From Ktedonobacteria bacterium brp13 (GTDB lineage: Bacteria > Chloroflexota > Ktedonobacteria > Ktedonobacterales > Ktedonobacteraceae), in NCBI GenBank assembly GCA_015099395.1, contig AP024096.1, positions 1,116,001 to 1,180,000 of the forward strand: DNA of 64,000 bases. The letters are read 5' to 3'. Shown piece after piece: positions 1 to 9,634 of the stretch; the first letter of the stretch is position 1; every line of letters starts with the position of its first letter. The notes beneath the pieces were generated by a model that worked only from the letters and a program-made list of their open reading frames with translations, had not been told where the DNA came from and did not search any database. Made by a program: the position numbers and the translations under genes.

Positions 1-1
1 T

Positions 2-1423
2 GCACAGCAACATGGTCTTACGGTTGTTCGTGTTGTGCCGGAGGCTTACCAGGTTGTGCTAAGTGGGTCTGCGAAGGCGATAAAGCAGGCTTTTCAGATT
101 GAGACATTGGAACGCATTGAGACCCCGAGCGGGCCACGCCGAATACGTTCCGGTCACATTTATATCCCAAAAGAGTGGGAAGGACATGTTGTAGCGATCC
201 TGGGTATTGATGATCGTCCACAGGCCCGTACACATTTTCAGCGGGTGAAGTCTACAAATTCGATAAAGACTACTGGTCAATCTGTTCCAGAGAGCAATGG
301 CAATTCACTGTCTACTACTCAGTCATATGCTCCGGTTGATATTGCGAAATTGTATAATTTTCCTCCTGTTGTTAATGGTGCCGGTCAGTGTATCGCTCTG
401 ATTGAGCTCGGTGGCGGCTATCAGAATAGTGATCTACAGCAATTTTTTACAGGTCTCCCACGTCATCCGAAGGTAGTAGCTGTCTCAGTCGATCAGGTGC
501 AAAATATACCGGGAGGTGATCCACATGGTGCGGATGGCGAAGTTGAGCTCGATATTGAGATAGCGGGATCGTGTGCGCCTGGTGCGAATATTGCTGTGTA
601 CTTTGCGCCGAACACCGATCGTGGTTTTGTCGATGCCATCAATCAGGCCATCCATGATCAAGTCAACAAGCCGAATATCATTTCAATTAGTTGGGGCGCT
701 CCCGATGTTGATTGGACTGCGCAATCAAAGAGTGCTATGGATCAAGCTTTCCAGGCTGCCGGTCTGCTCGGTGTTACCATCTGCTGCGCTGCTGGTGATC
801 AGGGCGCCAGTGATGGTGTGAACGATGGTACTGTCCATGTAGATTATCCTGCATCGAGCCCATATGTGCTGGCCTGTGGTGGTACGAGCCTGAATGCCAG
901 TGTCGGGCAGCATAAGATCACCTCAGAGATGGTCTGGAATGATGGTCCTGGTTCGGCTACTGGTGGTGGCGTCAGTGCAGATTATCCAGTCCCACAATGG
1001 CAGATGTCGATTCAGCCTACTTCGGTCGCTACAGGAAATACGGGCCGTGGTGTGCCTGATGTCTCTGGTGATGCAGATCCACGTACGGGTTATCAAGTGT
1101 TTATCGATGGAACATCTGAGCTTATTGGAGGTACCAGTGCGGTTGCTCCGCTCTGGGCTGCATTGATTGCACGCTTCAATCAAGCGCTCCATTCTTCAAT
1201 CGGTTTTATTAATCCTTTACTTTATCAAAATTATACTCAGATTATGCAAGCTTCAGGTCTTTACGATATTACTCAGGGTAATAATAATACCGGCAATGGC
1301 GGTGGCTATAGTGCACGTCAAGGGTGGGATGCTTGTACTGGTCTGGGCTCACCAAGTGGTACACAACTGCTAAACATTCTAAAAACGCTGTCTCCTAAAG
1401 AGGGGGAGATAACTACACTGTAA
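2..1423 (+). CDS. Sedolisin (S53) serine-carboxyl peptidase, 5' truncated by window
   Basis: Secreted acid protease of the kumamolisin/sedolisin family. The reading frame is open from base 2, so the gene starts before the window. The visible N-terminal ~70 residues look like the pro-kumamolisin activation domain. The catalytic domain starts near SYAPVDIAKLYNF. Numbering from the GTG at 35, the Glu-Asp pair is E169/D173 in DGEVELD, the oxyanion Asp is D255 in CAAGDQG, and the nucleophile is S368 in GGTSAVAP. A C-terminal GWDACTGLGSP stretch fits the calcium-binding end of the family. All catalytic residues are present, so an active enzyme is likely. The gene is followed at once by a hairpin with a T-run. 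The GTG at 35 is only an internal codon. Confidence 0.93.
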   Translation, partial: AQQHGLTVVRVVPEAYQVVLSGSAKAIKQAFQIETLERIETPSGPRRIRSGHIYIPKEWEGHVVAILGIDDRPQARTHFQRVKSTNSIKTTGQSVPESNGNSLSTTQSYAPVDIAKLYNFPPVVNGAGQCIALIELGGGYQNSDLQQFFTGLPRHPKVVAVSVDQVQNIPGGDPHGADGEVELDIEIAGSCAPGANIAVYFAPNTDRGFVDAINQAIHDQVNKPNIISISWGAPDVDWTAQSKSAMDQAFQAAGLLGVTICCAAGDQGASDGVNDGTVHVDYPASSPYVLACGGTSLNASVGQHKITSEMVWNDGPGSATGGGVSADYPVPQWQMSIQPTSVATGNTGRGVPDVSGDADPRTGYQVFIDGTSELIGGTSAVAPLWAALIARFNQALHSSIGFINPLLYQNYTQIMQASGLYDITQGNNNTGNGGGYSARQGWDACTGLGSPSGTQLLNILKTLSPKEGEITTL

Positions 1424-1473
1424 TCACTAGTAACGGAGGTGGGCTTCGTGTCTATCGCCAATAGTGTGAACTC

Positions 1474-1503
1474 CCACTGAGTCTTCAGCTCAGTGGTTTT
1501 CTC
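1474..1503 (+). terminator. Rho-independent terminator of the sedolisin gene
   Basis: Perfect 8-bp stem CCACTGAG / CTCAGTGG with a 7-nt loop, followed directly by TTTTCTC. It lies 50 nt after the sedolisin stop. Confidence 0.85.
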
Positions 1504-1538
1504 GCCTAACGTCTATAAAATAATGCTCTCCATTTCTC

Positions 1539-1570
1539 TATGTTCTATGCTATAGGAGGCATAGAACATA
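1539..1570 (+). promoter_or_regulatory. Perfect 12-bp dyad upstream of the epoxide-hydrolase-like gene
   Basis: TATGTTCTATGC and GCATAGAACATA are exact inverted repeats around an 8-nt spacer that contains AGGAG. The dyad ends 31 nt before the ATG at 1602 and has no T-run, so an operator or 5'-UTR hairpin is more likely than a terminator. Role not known. Confidence 0.5.
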
Positions 1571-1601
1571 TATTTTAATGTAGTAAGGATAAAAAAGAGT
1601 A

Positions 1602-2456
1602 ATGAGTGAAAAGATTACAGTAGAAAATCTTGAACAACACGTACAGCATGGTTATGTCGATAATAATGGTGTTGCAATCCATTATGCAAGCCTGGGGAGC
1701 GGGCCGTTGATCGTTATGGTGCATGGCTTTCCTGATTTCTGGTATTCATGGCGTCATCAGATGATCGCGCTCTCTTCTTCCTATCATGTTGTGGCGATGG
1801 ATCAGCGTGGCTATAACCTGAGTGATCAGCCGCGTGAAGGTGAGCAATATGCCATGCCGCATCTTGTTGGGGATGTGCTGGCAGTAATTCGAGCGCAGGG
1901 TGAGCAGAGTGCGGTCGTCGTTGGTCATGATTGGGGTGGTGCGGTCTCCTGGCAGGTTGCGATGCATGCTCCTGAAGCGGTAGAGCGTCTGGTTATCTTA
2001 AATCTGCCGCATCCTCGTGGTATGGCACGCGAACTGGCGCATAATCCTGAGCAGCAGAAGAACAGCGAATACGCACGCAATTTCCAGAAGGACGATGCGC
2101 ATCTCAAAGCCACACCCGAACTGCTGGCGCGTTTTGTGACCGACACGTCGGCCAAACCACATTATCTGGAGGCGTTCCGACGTTCCAGTATCGAGGGAAT
2201 GCTGCACTATTACAAGCAGAACTATCCACATCCACCGTATCAGGAGGATCGTTCTCCATTGATCAAGGTAAAAGCGCCTGTCTTGCAGTTTCATGGCCTA
2301 CAAGATAGCTTTCTTCTGCCTGGAGCTCTTAATGACACCTGGCAATATGTGGAGCAGAGCTATACGCTGGTTACTGAGCCACATGCAGGTCACTTTATCC
2401 AGCATGATGCACCTGAGTTGGTCTCGCGTACTCTGCGCAGTTGGTTAGCATCCTAG
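1602..2456 (+). CDS. Alpha/beta hydrolase, epoxide-hydrolase-like
   Basis: 284-residue soluble alpha/beta-hydrolase. The oxyanion motif HGFP is at 41-44, and the nucleophile elbow GHDWGG (108-113) carries Asp110 rather than Ser, the mark of epoxide hydrolases and haloalkane dehalogenases. D235 in GLQDSFLLP and H264 in HAGHF complete a plausible triad. HGFP followed by WYSWRHQ is typical of soluble epoxide hydrolases, so hydrolysis of an epoxide to a diol is the best guess; the substrate cannot be told. The ATG at 1602 has an AAGGAT about 12 nt upstream. It stands alone between the sedolisin terminator and the kinase gene. Confidence 0.85.
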   Translation: MSEKITVENLEQHVQHGYVDNNGVAIHYASLGSGPLIVMVHGFPDFWYSWRHQMIALSSSYHVVAMDQRGYNLSDQPREGEQYAMPHLVGDVLAVIRAQGEQSAVVVGHDWGGAVSWQVAMHAPEAVERLVILNLPHPRGMARELAHNPEQQKNSEYARNFQKDDAHLKATPELLARFVTDTSAKPHYLEAFRRSSIEGMLHYYKQNYPHPPYQEDRSPLIKVKAPVLQFHGLQDSFLLPGALNDTWQYVEQSYTLVTEPHAGHFIQHDAPELVSRTLRSWLAS

Positions 2457-2627
2457 GTGAAGCGATGCTACAAGCTACGTGTTGTGAGGTGCATGCTTCA
2501 TCTCTTTGTATAAAGCAAAGACGCTCTAGTACTTTTTGACCGTATTCTCCTTGCTTAACAGATGTGGCAAGAAATTCATGGTATGATGATCTTGCCATAA
2601 GCAAGCTTCGGAGGAGAATCTTTTTTC

Positions 2628-5324
2628 ATGGTCTACGATGCAGGGAAGAAGCTCGGAAATTACCGGTTGCTCAATCTGCTGGGGCAGGGAGGCAATGCTG
2701 ATGTATATCTGGGCGAGCATGTCTATCTTAAATCTCTGGCAGCTATCAAAGTGTTGCGCCTTCGTTTGGACGAAGACGCTCTAAGACAGTTTATTACTGA
2801 GGCTCGTACGATTGTTCGCCTGAAGCATCCCCACATCGTCAGCGTTCATGATTTCGGCATTGAGGATGGGGACCCTTTCCTGGTCATGGACTACGCATCG
2901 CATGGCTCGCTACGTGCTTTACATGCTGTTGAGAGTATCTTGCCAGCGACGACGGTGCTTGCCTATATAAAGCCTGTGGCCCAGGCACTGGATTACGCAC
3001 ATGAGCGCAAGATTATTCATCGCGATGTGAAGCCCGAAAATATTTTGTTAGGTGATGATGAGAAGCTCTTGTTGAGCGACTTCGGTATTGCTCTCACGAT
3101 GCAGAGTATGCCTGGCAATCCGATGCTCGGCAAGCCGCAGAGTGCTGATATCCGTGGGACGACGACGTATATGGCTCCCGAAATGTTTGTCAGTACCTCT
3201 TCTTTGCTGTCGGACCAGTATTCGCTTGGGATTGTGGCCTATGAGTGGCTTTGTGGGCAGCCTCCGTTTCGTGGTTCGGATATGGAGGTTGCGCTGCAAC
3301 ATGTCCATATTCCTACGCCCGCTCTCCAGACGAGGGCACCAGATCTGCCGGCGACGATTGCAGAGGTGGTCATGAAGGCGCTCGCGAAAGCGCCCGAGGA
3401 GCGCTATCCCTCTATTATTGATTTCGCAGACGCCTTTGAAGAGGCCTGTGAGCACGCTGGTTTGAGCGTAACCCCCAACGCAAAGTTGATGTTACCGGGT
3501 GGTAATGCTTCCGCGACCTCTCTCCATATTCGCGCTATGTCCGCTCAATCTTCCGTTCGCCAACCAGCAAAGCCATTGCCGTATAAAGATCCCGCGCTGT
3601 TGCCAAAGGATGCCAATGCTTTACCTGCGCCACTTGGTCTAAATTCACTCAAGCTTCCAGCACAAGTTCAGCAGTCTGTCGCTACGACGAAACGCCTGTT
3701 TGATTATGTGCCTGAATCCTCTCCAGTGACGGCATGGGAGTACGAACGTGAGCCAACTGTGCAAGATAGCCCGCAAACCCCTGCACCTCCTCGTGGTCAG
3801 TTCGCTCTCCATCTGCCGCATAATCCAGATTTTCACTCTGATGCAACACAATATATAGATCCAGTTATGCACTCTGCTTCCTCTCAACAACTATTGAAGA
3901 TGGCACATACTGCTCTTAAGCAACCATCCAGGCAGAATCTACAGCCATTGTTGGAAGAGGGACGCGAAGCGTTGACGATAGGAGGGCGCAAGGCACGTGT
4001 ATATACGCAAAAGGTGCAGCGTGTTCTGACTCAACGCCTTGCTCTCATGACGACGTCGCTGAAGCAAGCATTGAATGAGCGTTCGGGCAAGTCGTTCCCA
4101 TCGCTTCCTGCGTCCCGAAATCCGTCAGCGCAACTTCCTCCACCGTATGCTGCTGGTGACTTGAGAGTAAGTCATTCGTTACCTGCTATGCATCCACAGC
4201 AGCGGCAAGAGCTTGTTTCGACACGTACTGTTCCTGTTATTCCTCCTCAGCAACAGATGCTGCCTGTTTCGCAGCGCTTGCTTACTGTAAAGCCACCAGC
4301 GCTCCAGTCTGAGCCGGTGATCTCACGTCGTATACTGCTGGGTGGTCTGGCCGTGCTGGGGATAGCCGGTATTGCTGGTATCGTCGGGACAGTGAGTTGG
4401 CAAAATATGCAGCATGGGGCGCAGGCTACTCCGCCGCCACCTGTTGCGCCGAAGCCTACTGCCACTGCTATTGCAACACCTACTCCGGAACCTTCGCCGA
4501 CGCCAGTACCGGCACCAACGAACTTGCAGGTTATCAATAGTACGCGACCGGCGCTGGCAAGCTGGGGTGTAGGGCAGCTCGATCTTTTTGTCCGTGGCTC
4601 CGATGGAAATCTGTGGCATCGGCACTTTGATGGAACCTGGCAAGCATGGACGGTCGTGCAGGGAGGAATGGTCTTCGATCCTGCTGTCGTTTCCTGGGCG
4701 ATAGGACGCTTTGATGTCTTTGCTCGTGGCGCTGATAACACGCTGCAACATTGTTGGTATGACGGGAACTGGCACCCTTGGGAATCATTGGGGGGAGCTT
4801 TAACCTCTAATCCAGCGGTAATCTCCTGGGGTCCGAATCGTCTGGATATCTTTGCACGCAGCACTGACAATGGTCTCTATCATAAATGGTATGACGGAAC
4901 CTGGCACGATTGGGAAGCTCTGGGCGGGGTGCTGAACGCAAGTCCTGCGGCGGCAACATGGGGGCCAAATCGGCTGGATGCCTTTGCTCGTGGCTCTGAT
5001 AATGCACTCTGGCATATAGGGTTCGATGGAACGTGGCATAGCTGGGAATCATTAGGCGGAACACTGGCATCTGATCCCGGCGCAGTCGCTACTACGGTAA
5101 ATCGCCTTGACGTGTATGCACTCAGCCCCGGAAATGCTCTGATGCATCGTAGCTATGATGGTACCTGGGAAGCCTGGGATACGTTGAGTGGCGTGCTAAC
5201 ATCCAGTCCTTCTGTGATTAGCTGGGGAAACGGACGGATAGACATGTTCGGGCGTGATGCGCATAATGTATTAGAACAAGCTTCTAATACTGGCCAATGG
5301 TCACCCTGGATGCAGATCTCATAA
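2628..5324 (+). CDS. Membrane Ser/Thr protein kinase with C-terminal PLL/DUF346-type repeat propeller
   Basis: 898 residues. The N-terminal Hanks-type kinase (about 10-275) has a glycine loop GQGGNADVY, K41 in AAIKVL, HRDVKPEN at 131-138 (catalytic D133), DFG at 151-153 and an APE motif, so it should be active. A long Pro/Gln-rich linker follows to ~560, then one membrane segment (about 565-588), a Pro/Thr-rich stalk, and six repeats of about 44 residues with the pattern SWGPNRLD.FARG.DN.L.H...DGTW..WESLGG. These repeats match the PLL-lectin/DUF346 family, which forms a beta-propeller. The topology suggests an extracellular ligand-binding domain controlling an internal kinase; the ligand is unknown. 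The start ATG has GGAGGAG upstream. Confidence 0.9.
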   Translation: MVYDAGKKLGNYRLLNLLGQGGNADVYLGEHVYLKSLAAIKVLRLRLDEDALRQFITEARTIVRLKHPHIVSVHDFGIEDGDPFLVMDYASHGSLRALHAVESILPATTVLAYIKPVAQALDYAHERKIIHRDVKPENILLGDDEKLLLSDFGIALTMQSMPGNPMLGKPQSADIRGTTTYMAPEMFVSTSSLLSDQYSLGIVAYEWLCGQPPFRGSDMEVALQHVHIPTPALQTRAPDLPATIAEVVMKALAKAPEERYPSIIDFADAFEEACEHAGLSVTPNAKLMLPGGNASATSLHIRAMSAQSSVRQPAKPLPYKDPALLPKDANALPAPLGLNSLKLPAQVQQSVATTKRLFDYVPESSPVTAWEYEREPTVQDSPQTPAPPRGQFALHLPHNPDFHSDATQYIDPVMHSASSQQLLKMAHTALKQPSRQNLQPLLEEGREALTIGGRKARVYTQKVQRVLTQRLALMTTSLKQALNERSGKSFPSLPASRNPSAQLPPPYAAGDLRVSHSLPAMHPQQRQELVSTRTVPVIPPQQQMLPVSQRLLTVKPPALQSEPVISRRILLGGLAVLGIAGIAGIVGTVSWQNMQHGAQATPPPPVAPKPTATAIATPTPEPSPTPVPAPTNLQVINSTRPALASWGVGQLDLFVRGSDGNLWHRHFDGTWQAWTVVQGGMVFDPAVVSWAIGRFDVFARGADNTLQHCWYDGNWHPWESLGGALTSNPAVISWGPNRLDIFARSTDNGLYHKWYDGTWHDWEALGGVLNASPAAATWGPNRLDAFARGSDNALWHIGFDGTWHSWESLGGTLASDPGAVATTVNRLDVYALSPGNALMHRSYDGTWEAWDTLSGVLTSSPSVISWGNGRIDMFGRDAHNVLEQASNTGQWSPWMQIS

Positions 5325-5388
5325 GGTACATACAGGATAGAGAGAGCAGGATAAATAGAGCAAGTAAGTAACGATACATATAAAACAG

Positions 5389-5439
5389 CGGTAGCATAGA
5401 TATGCGCTCTATACTTGAGCTGTTCCATCTATGCTACCG
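5389..5439. terminator. Hairpin between convergent genes
   Basis: Perfect 13-bp inverted repeat CGGTAGCATAGAT / ATCTATGCTACCG with a 25-nt loop, lying between the convergent kinase and trehalose-synthase genes. Probably a bidirectional terminator, though neither side has a long T-run. Confidence 0.55.
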
Positions 5440-5483
5440 TCAGGTGTATGTATTATGAGTAGTAGGAATATTTGTTATAAGTG

Positions 5484-7397
5484 CTAGGCAGCGATTTTCT
5501 GCCGGTATGCAGCTTCCGCCAGGTTCTTCACCCATTGGAAGTCTCCAGTAATCGTTTCGCCATTGAGCAAGGCAACAGACAGGTAGAGCCAGCAAATTGC
5601 GTTTGCGATGGTCAGGTAATCCTTGTTGTACTGCAACAAGGCTGCTTCGCTCATGCGACGGTACAGTTCTTCGTCGGTGAATAAGTGATAGAGATGCTCG
5701 CTGACCCGAGTTGTGTCACCAGATTCTACCAGGTAGCCATTGATGGTGTCTTCGATCTGTAGCGGGATGCCGCCAGAGCGATAGGCAACGATTGGTTTGG
5801 CTTTCATCAGAGCTTCGGTAACTTTGACTTCAAAGCCTTCTTTGATAGAGAGCTGTAATGCTACCCGGCTCTTGCGCAGCAGAGTATCCATAATTTGATC
5901 CTGGTGTGGTAGGCGTGCAATTTTTATGTCGTCCGCAAAGTCTATATACGGTTCGGTACGCAAGATACGCTTGATGAGGTTGTAGACGGGTACGCCATCT
6001 GGATCATCTACAGAGCTCACGCCAGCGATCACAAGCTGCGGCACCGGTCTCTGCTCGTCTTCCAGGCGTGCGCGGAGCTGTCGATACGCGTCGAGTACAT
6101 CAGGAATACCCTTAGAGGGGTCAAAGCGTGCGATTTGAACGATGTATTGGCGCTCGGTATCCAGGGGCGTCTGCTCTTGCTCGATCAATACGGCGTTGAA
6201 ATGCCTGAGATAGGTGCTCATCTGCTCTTCACTTAAAGGTTTGTTCAGGCCATCCAATGGATCGGTTGTCGCAGGCATATAAAGGACCTTCTCGTCCGGG
6301 ACATTATCTGGGACAAACATTTTCATCGGATGACTGATGAAGAAGTCGGCCTGACGAATATAGTCCCAGAGGAAGCTCCAGGTTGTGTTCTGCGGGGTCC
6401 CGTCCTGCGTCGTGAGGCTGGCAACGATCTGAATATGTGAGCGATAAAGTACCTTTGCCTCTGGATTGATCTGCTTAATAAACGGAATCAAGCCAACAGG
6501 TTGCGGATCGTCGATGACAACGACATCAGCTTCTTTGAATACAGGTTCAAGGACATGGGCATTCTCTGCCGACCAGTCGCGAAATAGCTCTTTTTCTTCT
6601 TCTGTGAGCTCAGTAGAGGGGCTGGCCACCGCCTGTAACACATTGTGAAACTTGGTCTTTGTGACATCGAAGACATCTTTATTCGGTACCAGAATATGCC
6701 AATGAGCATCAACACCGAGCAAGCGTAAAAAGCGAATCAACGCATGGCGCATCAATGCGACACCGCCACCCTGTGGGGTTGCATTGATAAAGATGAGCCG
6801 TTTGCCTTTGAAGTCTTCTGCCAGTTTCTGCACCAGCTGGAAGTCTGTTTCTGGAGTCACGTAACGATAGTCATCCAGGGTGACAAGCTCGGAGACGACA
6901 ACTTCCCGCTCAGGTGTTAACTGAACCTTTATCAGATTATTCTCATCAAATTGAGCTCGTGTGTCTTTGACCTGATCTTCCAGCGTTGATGGTAGAATAC
7001 GCTCTTCTCGATTTATGCGTAACGGTACTATATCCTGCTGAAGCCAGAGCTTTGAATTGAATGCAGGTGAAAACGCCCCCTGTGGCATGGATGCTGCAAT
7101 ATATTGCAGATCATACTCTTTTGCTGTTTGTTGTAGAGTCTCCAAAGCAACGTCATCTGCGTTCTGGTCTTGCAAGGCTTTCTCGTATTTGACAAATGTG
7201 TTATTCTGCATCTCCCCTAAGTGCAAATTTCCGTCGTGTACTTGCAGGCCTGCATACGTAGCAGATGGAATGTCGATCTGACTAGACTCTAACAATTGTG
7301 TGATGTGCTGCTCTTCCATTTTCTCTTGTTTGCTGCTTTCACGTAGTGTTGTCAGTAAGTTAGCTTCTAGTGTAGAGAAGGTCCGTAAAGGCGTCAA
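5484..7397 (-). CDS. Trehalose synthase-like GT4 glycosyltransferase (TreT-type)
   Basis: 637-residue retaining GT-B glycosyltransferase. The stretch RLIFINATPQGGGVALMRH followed by LGVDAHWHILVPNKDVFDVTK is typical of trehalose glycosyltransferring synthase, which joins a nucleotide-glucose to glucose. The C-terminal half has IVQIARFDPSKGIPDVL and the GT4 donor-site motif EGFEVKVTE followed by PIVAYRSGGIP. The ~200-residue N-terminal extension before the GT domain is longer than in archaeal TreT. The chosen start is TTG at 7397 because AGGGGGAT sits just upstream; the first ATG (residue 27, MEEQHITQ) has no such site. The product could be trehalose for stress or spore tolerance. A different sugar acceptor cannot be excluded. 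Confidence 0.8.
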   Translation of the reverse strand: MTPLRTFSTLEANLLTTLRESSKQEKMEEQHITQLLESSQIDIPSATYAGLQVHDGNLHLGEMQNNTFVKYEKALQDQNADDVALETLQQTAKEYDLQYIAASMPQGAFSPAFNSKLWLQQDIVPLRINREERILPSTLEDQVKDTRAQFDENNLIKVQLTPEREVVVSELVTLDDYRYVTPETDFQLVQKLAEDFKGKRLIFINATPQGGGVALMRHALIRFLRLLGVDAHWHILVPNKDVFDVTKTKFHNVLQAVASPSTELTEEEKELFRDWSAENAHVLEPVFKEADVVVIDDPQPVGLIPFIKQINPEAKVLYRSHIQIVASLTTQDGTPQNTTWSFLWDYIRQADFFISHPMKMFVPDNVPDEKVLYMPATTDPLDGLNKPLSEEQMSTYLRHFNAVLIEQEQTPLDTERQYIVQIARFDPSKGIPDVLDAYRQLRARLEDEQRPVPQLVIAGVSSVDDPDGVPVYNLIKRILRTEPYIDFADDIKIARLPHQDQIMDTLLRKSRVALQLSIKEGFEVKVTEALMKAKPIVAYRSGGIPLQIEDTINGYLVESGDTTRVSEHLYHLFTDEELYRRMSEAALLQYNKDYLTIANAICWLYLSVALLNGETITGDFQWVKNLAEAAYRQKIAA

Positions 7398-8085
7398 GAT
7401 ATCCCCCTGTTGTACTATAGCCTGTGATACTGACTATAAGTTTTGTCCAACAGTACCTCTCGCCATTAAATGATAAATGGCTGGTTTTGCCTCAGCACAA
7501 ACTTTTTGCTGCTAAAATGCTACTTTGAAATTGATTATTTATGCTGAGATCCATTAATAGGAGTCTTCTTATACTATTTAGTACGATAGAGAGTTACTTT
7601 TAAATTGCAAGCCATTGTTGTGTCATACTGCCAGATGATTGCTTACTCGCTATTTATTTACTCACTACTAAGAGTACGAATACACACCTTTTCAGGTAAC
7701 GGCTTACAACATTATTATATCAATTATCATGAAAATTTACTTTTTTTCATATCACAGCAGTATCACTTTTACTTTTTTTCATATCACAGCATGATCATGC
7801 CTTATGATAACTCTCTATGACAAGGGGCGTAAATAGCCAGCCATCCTCCGATGCTTGATGTTTCTTCTACACTTGAAATTTTTTATGCCTAATATAGAAA
7901 TATGTATCTATTTTTTTCTGTTTCACTATATATAGTATAGATAATATATATAGTTTTAACAATGCTATGAATGCGATATTGTGGTAAAGTATGTGAGTAT
8001 ATGTACTTACAATGCTGTTGTTTGCATGCATATATCAGATGCAAAGCAATATGCACTGTTTTAGAAAGTGACTTGAGGATATTCT
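7398..8085. other. AT-rich intergenic region between divergent sugar genes
   Basis: 688 nt between the divergently transcribed trehalose-synthase and beta-glucosidase genes. No convincing coding frame. It holds the direct repeat described separately and long A/T tracts at 7860-7960 that could hold promoters. Confidence 0.6.
7736..7791 (+). repeat. 24-bp direct repeat, possible operator pair
   Basis: TTTACTTTTTTTCATATCAC followed by AGCA occurs at 7736-7759 and again, identically, at 7768-7791. The 32-bp period is about three helical turns, so the two copies face the same side of the DNA. They lie about 295 nt upstream of the beta-glucosidase start and may bind a regulator. Confidence 0.5.
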
Positions 8086-9474
8086 ATGTGTGCACTGCAA
8101 AGTCAGAATCTATTGACGAAGCAATTAGCTACTCTCTTCCCACAAGACTTTATCTGGGGTACGGCGACCGCAGCATATCAGGTAGAAGGTGCCATTCATG
8201 AAGATGGGCGCGGCCCCTCTATCTGGGATACCTTTTCTGCTACCCCTGGTAAGACCTTTCAGGGTGATACTGGCGAGATTGCTGATGACCATTATCATCG
8301 AGTAGCTGACGATGTTGCGTTAATGAGCCGGTTGGGGCTAGATGCCTATCGTTTCTCGATTTCATGGTCTCGTATCTATCCACAGGGGCAGGGGGAGATG
8401 AATGAGCAGGGGTTGGCTTTTTATGAGCGCCTGGTGGATACTTTGCTTGAGCACAATATTAAGCCGTTTGTGACACTCTATCATTGGGATCTACCCCAGG
8501 CTTTAGAGGATAAAGGTGGCTGGACGAATCGTGAGACTGCGTATGCGTTCGCTGACTATGCAGAGACGGTTGCGCGCCGCCTGGGTGATCGCGTAGCTGG
8601 TTGGATTACGCTGAATGAGCCATGGTGTGCCGCGTATCTGGGGTATGGTAATGGCGTCCATGCACCTGGAGTGAAAGACCGCCAGTCTGCTATCCAGGCT
8701 GCCCATCATCTGTTACTGGCTCATGGTCTGGCTGTTCCGCGTGTGCGCGCTGCGAGCAAACCTGGTACCCAGGTTGGCATTACGCTCAATTTTCAGCCGC
8801 TCTATCCGGCTGACGATCGCGCTGAGACCCTGCGTGACCTGGCTATCGCTGATGAGTTCAGCAATCGCTGGTTTGCGGACCCGCTCTTCCTTGGGCGGTA
8901 TCCAGAGCACTATTTTGAGCATATGGCACTGCATGCTCCAACTGTGCAGGAGCATGATATGGAGATTATCAGTACGCCGATTGATCTCCTGGGGGTCAAC
9001 TGCTACTCACGTAGCGTGATTCGTGGCCTTCCTGAAGTGCCTCTGGCCGATGCCACTGCTCATGTAGTACCAGTTCCCAGCGCCTGTTATACCGAGATGG
9101 CCTGGGAAGTTTATCCAAACGCGATTCGTGATCTGTTGTTGCGTTTGCATAATGACTATCATCCTCAGCAGTTGTATGTCACTGAGAATGGTGCTGCCTT
9201 TAAAGATGAATGGGATGGTGGTGATGCTGTTCACGATCCGCGTCGGGTGGCCTTCTATCAGGGGTATATAGCAGCCTCCGCAGAGGCTTTGCAGGCTGGT
9301 GTACCGTTGAAGGGCTACTTCGCCTGGTCGTTGATGGACAATTTTGAGTGGGCCGAAGGATATAGCAAGCGCTTTGGCATGATCTATGTTGACTATCAGA
9401 GCCAGCGTCGTATCTTGAAAGATAGTGCGCTCTGGTACGCTGAACTGTTAGCTGCATTTCATAGCCAGGCGTAG
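8086..9474 (+). CDS. GH1 beta-glucosidase
   Basis: 462-residue cytoplasmic glycoside hydrolase family 1 enzyme that hydrolyses beta-glucosides such as cellobiose. The family N-terminal signature FIWGTATAAYQVEGA is at 22-36. The acid/base Glu178 is in TLNEP and the nucleophile Glu367 in YVTENG. YHWDLPQAL and the C-terminal GYFAWSLMDNFEWAEGYSKRFG are also standard. Length is normal for the family. The ATG at 8086 follows GAGGAT. Divergent from the trehalose synthase, and ended by a strong hairpin. Confidence 0.95.
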   Translation: MCALQSQNLLTKQLATLFPQDFIWGTATAAYQVEGAIHEDGRGPSIWDTFSATPGKTFQGDTGEIADDHYHRVADDVALMSRLGLDAYRFSISWSRIYPQGQGEMNEQGLAFYERLVDTLLEHNIKPFVTLYHWDLPQALEDKGGWTNRETAYAFADYAETVARRLGDRVAGWITLNEPWCAAYLGYGNGVHAPGVKDRQSAIQAAHHLLLAHGLAVPRVRAASKPGTQVGITLNFQPLYPADDRAETLRDLAIADEFSNRWFADPLFLGRYPEHYFEHMALHAPTVQEHDMEIISTPIDLLGVNCYSRSVIRGLPEVPLADATAHVVPVPSACYTEMAWEVYPNAIRDLLLRLHNDYHPQQLYVTENGAAFKDEWDGGDAVHDPRRVAFYQGYIAASAEALQAGVPLKGYFAWSLMDNFEWAEGYSKRFGMIYVDYQSQRRILKDSALWYAELLAAFHSQA

Positions 9475-9508
9475 CTACTAGCTACAGCACATTAAGGCCA
9501 TATATGCT

Positions 9509-9558
9509 GTAGAGAAGGCAGAGGGATCACTGAATGGTCATCCCTCTGCCTTCTCTAC
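9509..9558. terminator. 19-bp perfect hairpin between convergent genes
   Basis: Left arm 9509-9527 and right arm 9540-9558 are perfectly complementary over 19 bp (core GGCAGAGGGAT / ATCCCTCTGCC) with a 12-nt loop. It sits between the convergent beta-glucosidase and EamA genes, so it probably ends both transcripts. Confidence 0.7.
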
Positions 9559-9634
9559 TGGTACTGGAATACATAATACATATTGTATAGAAAAGCGTCA
9601 GCATGTGTAGCTCGTTGTTGGCTAAGGCAGGCTG

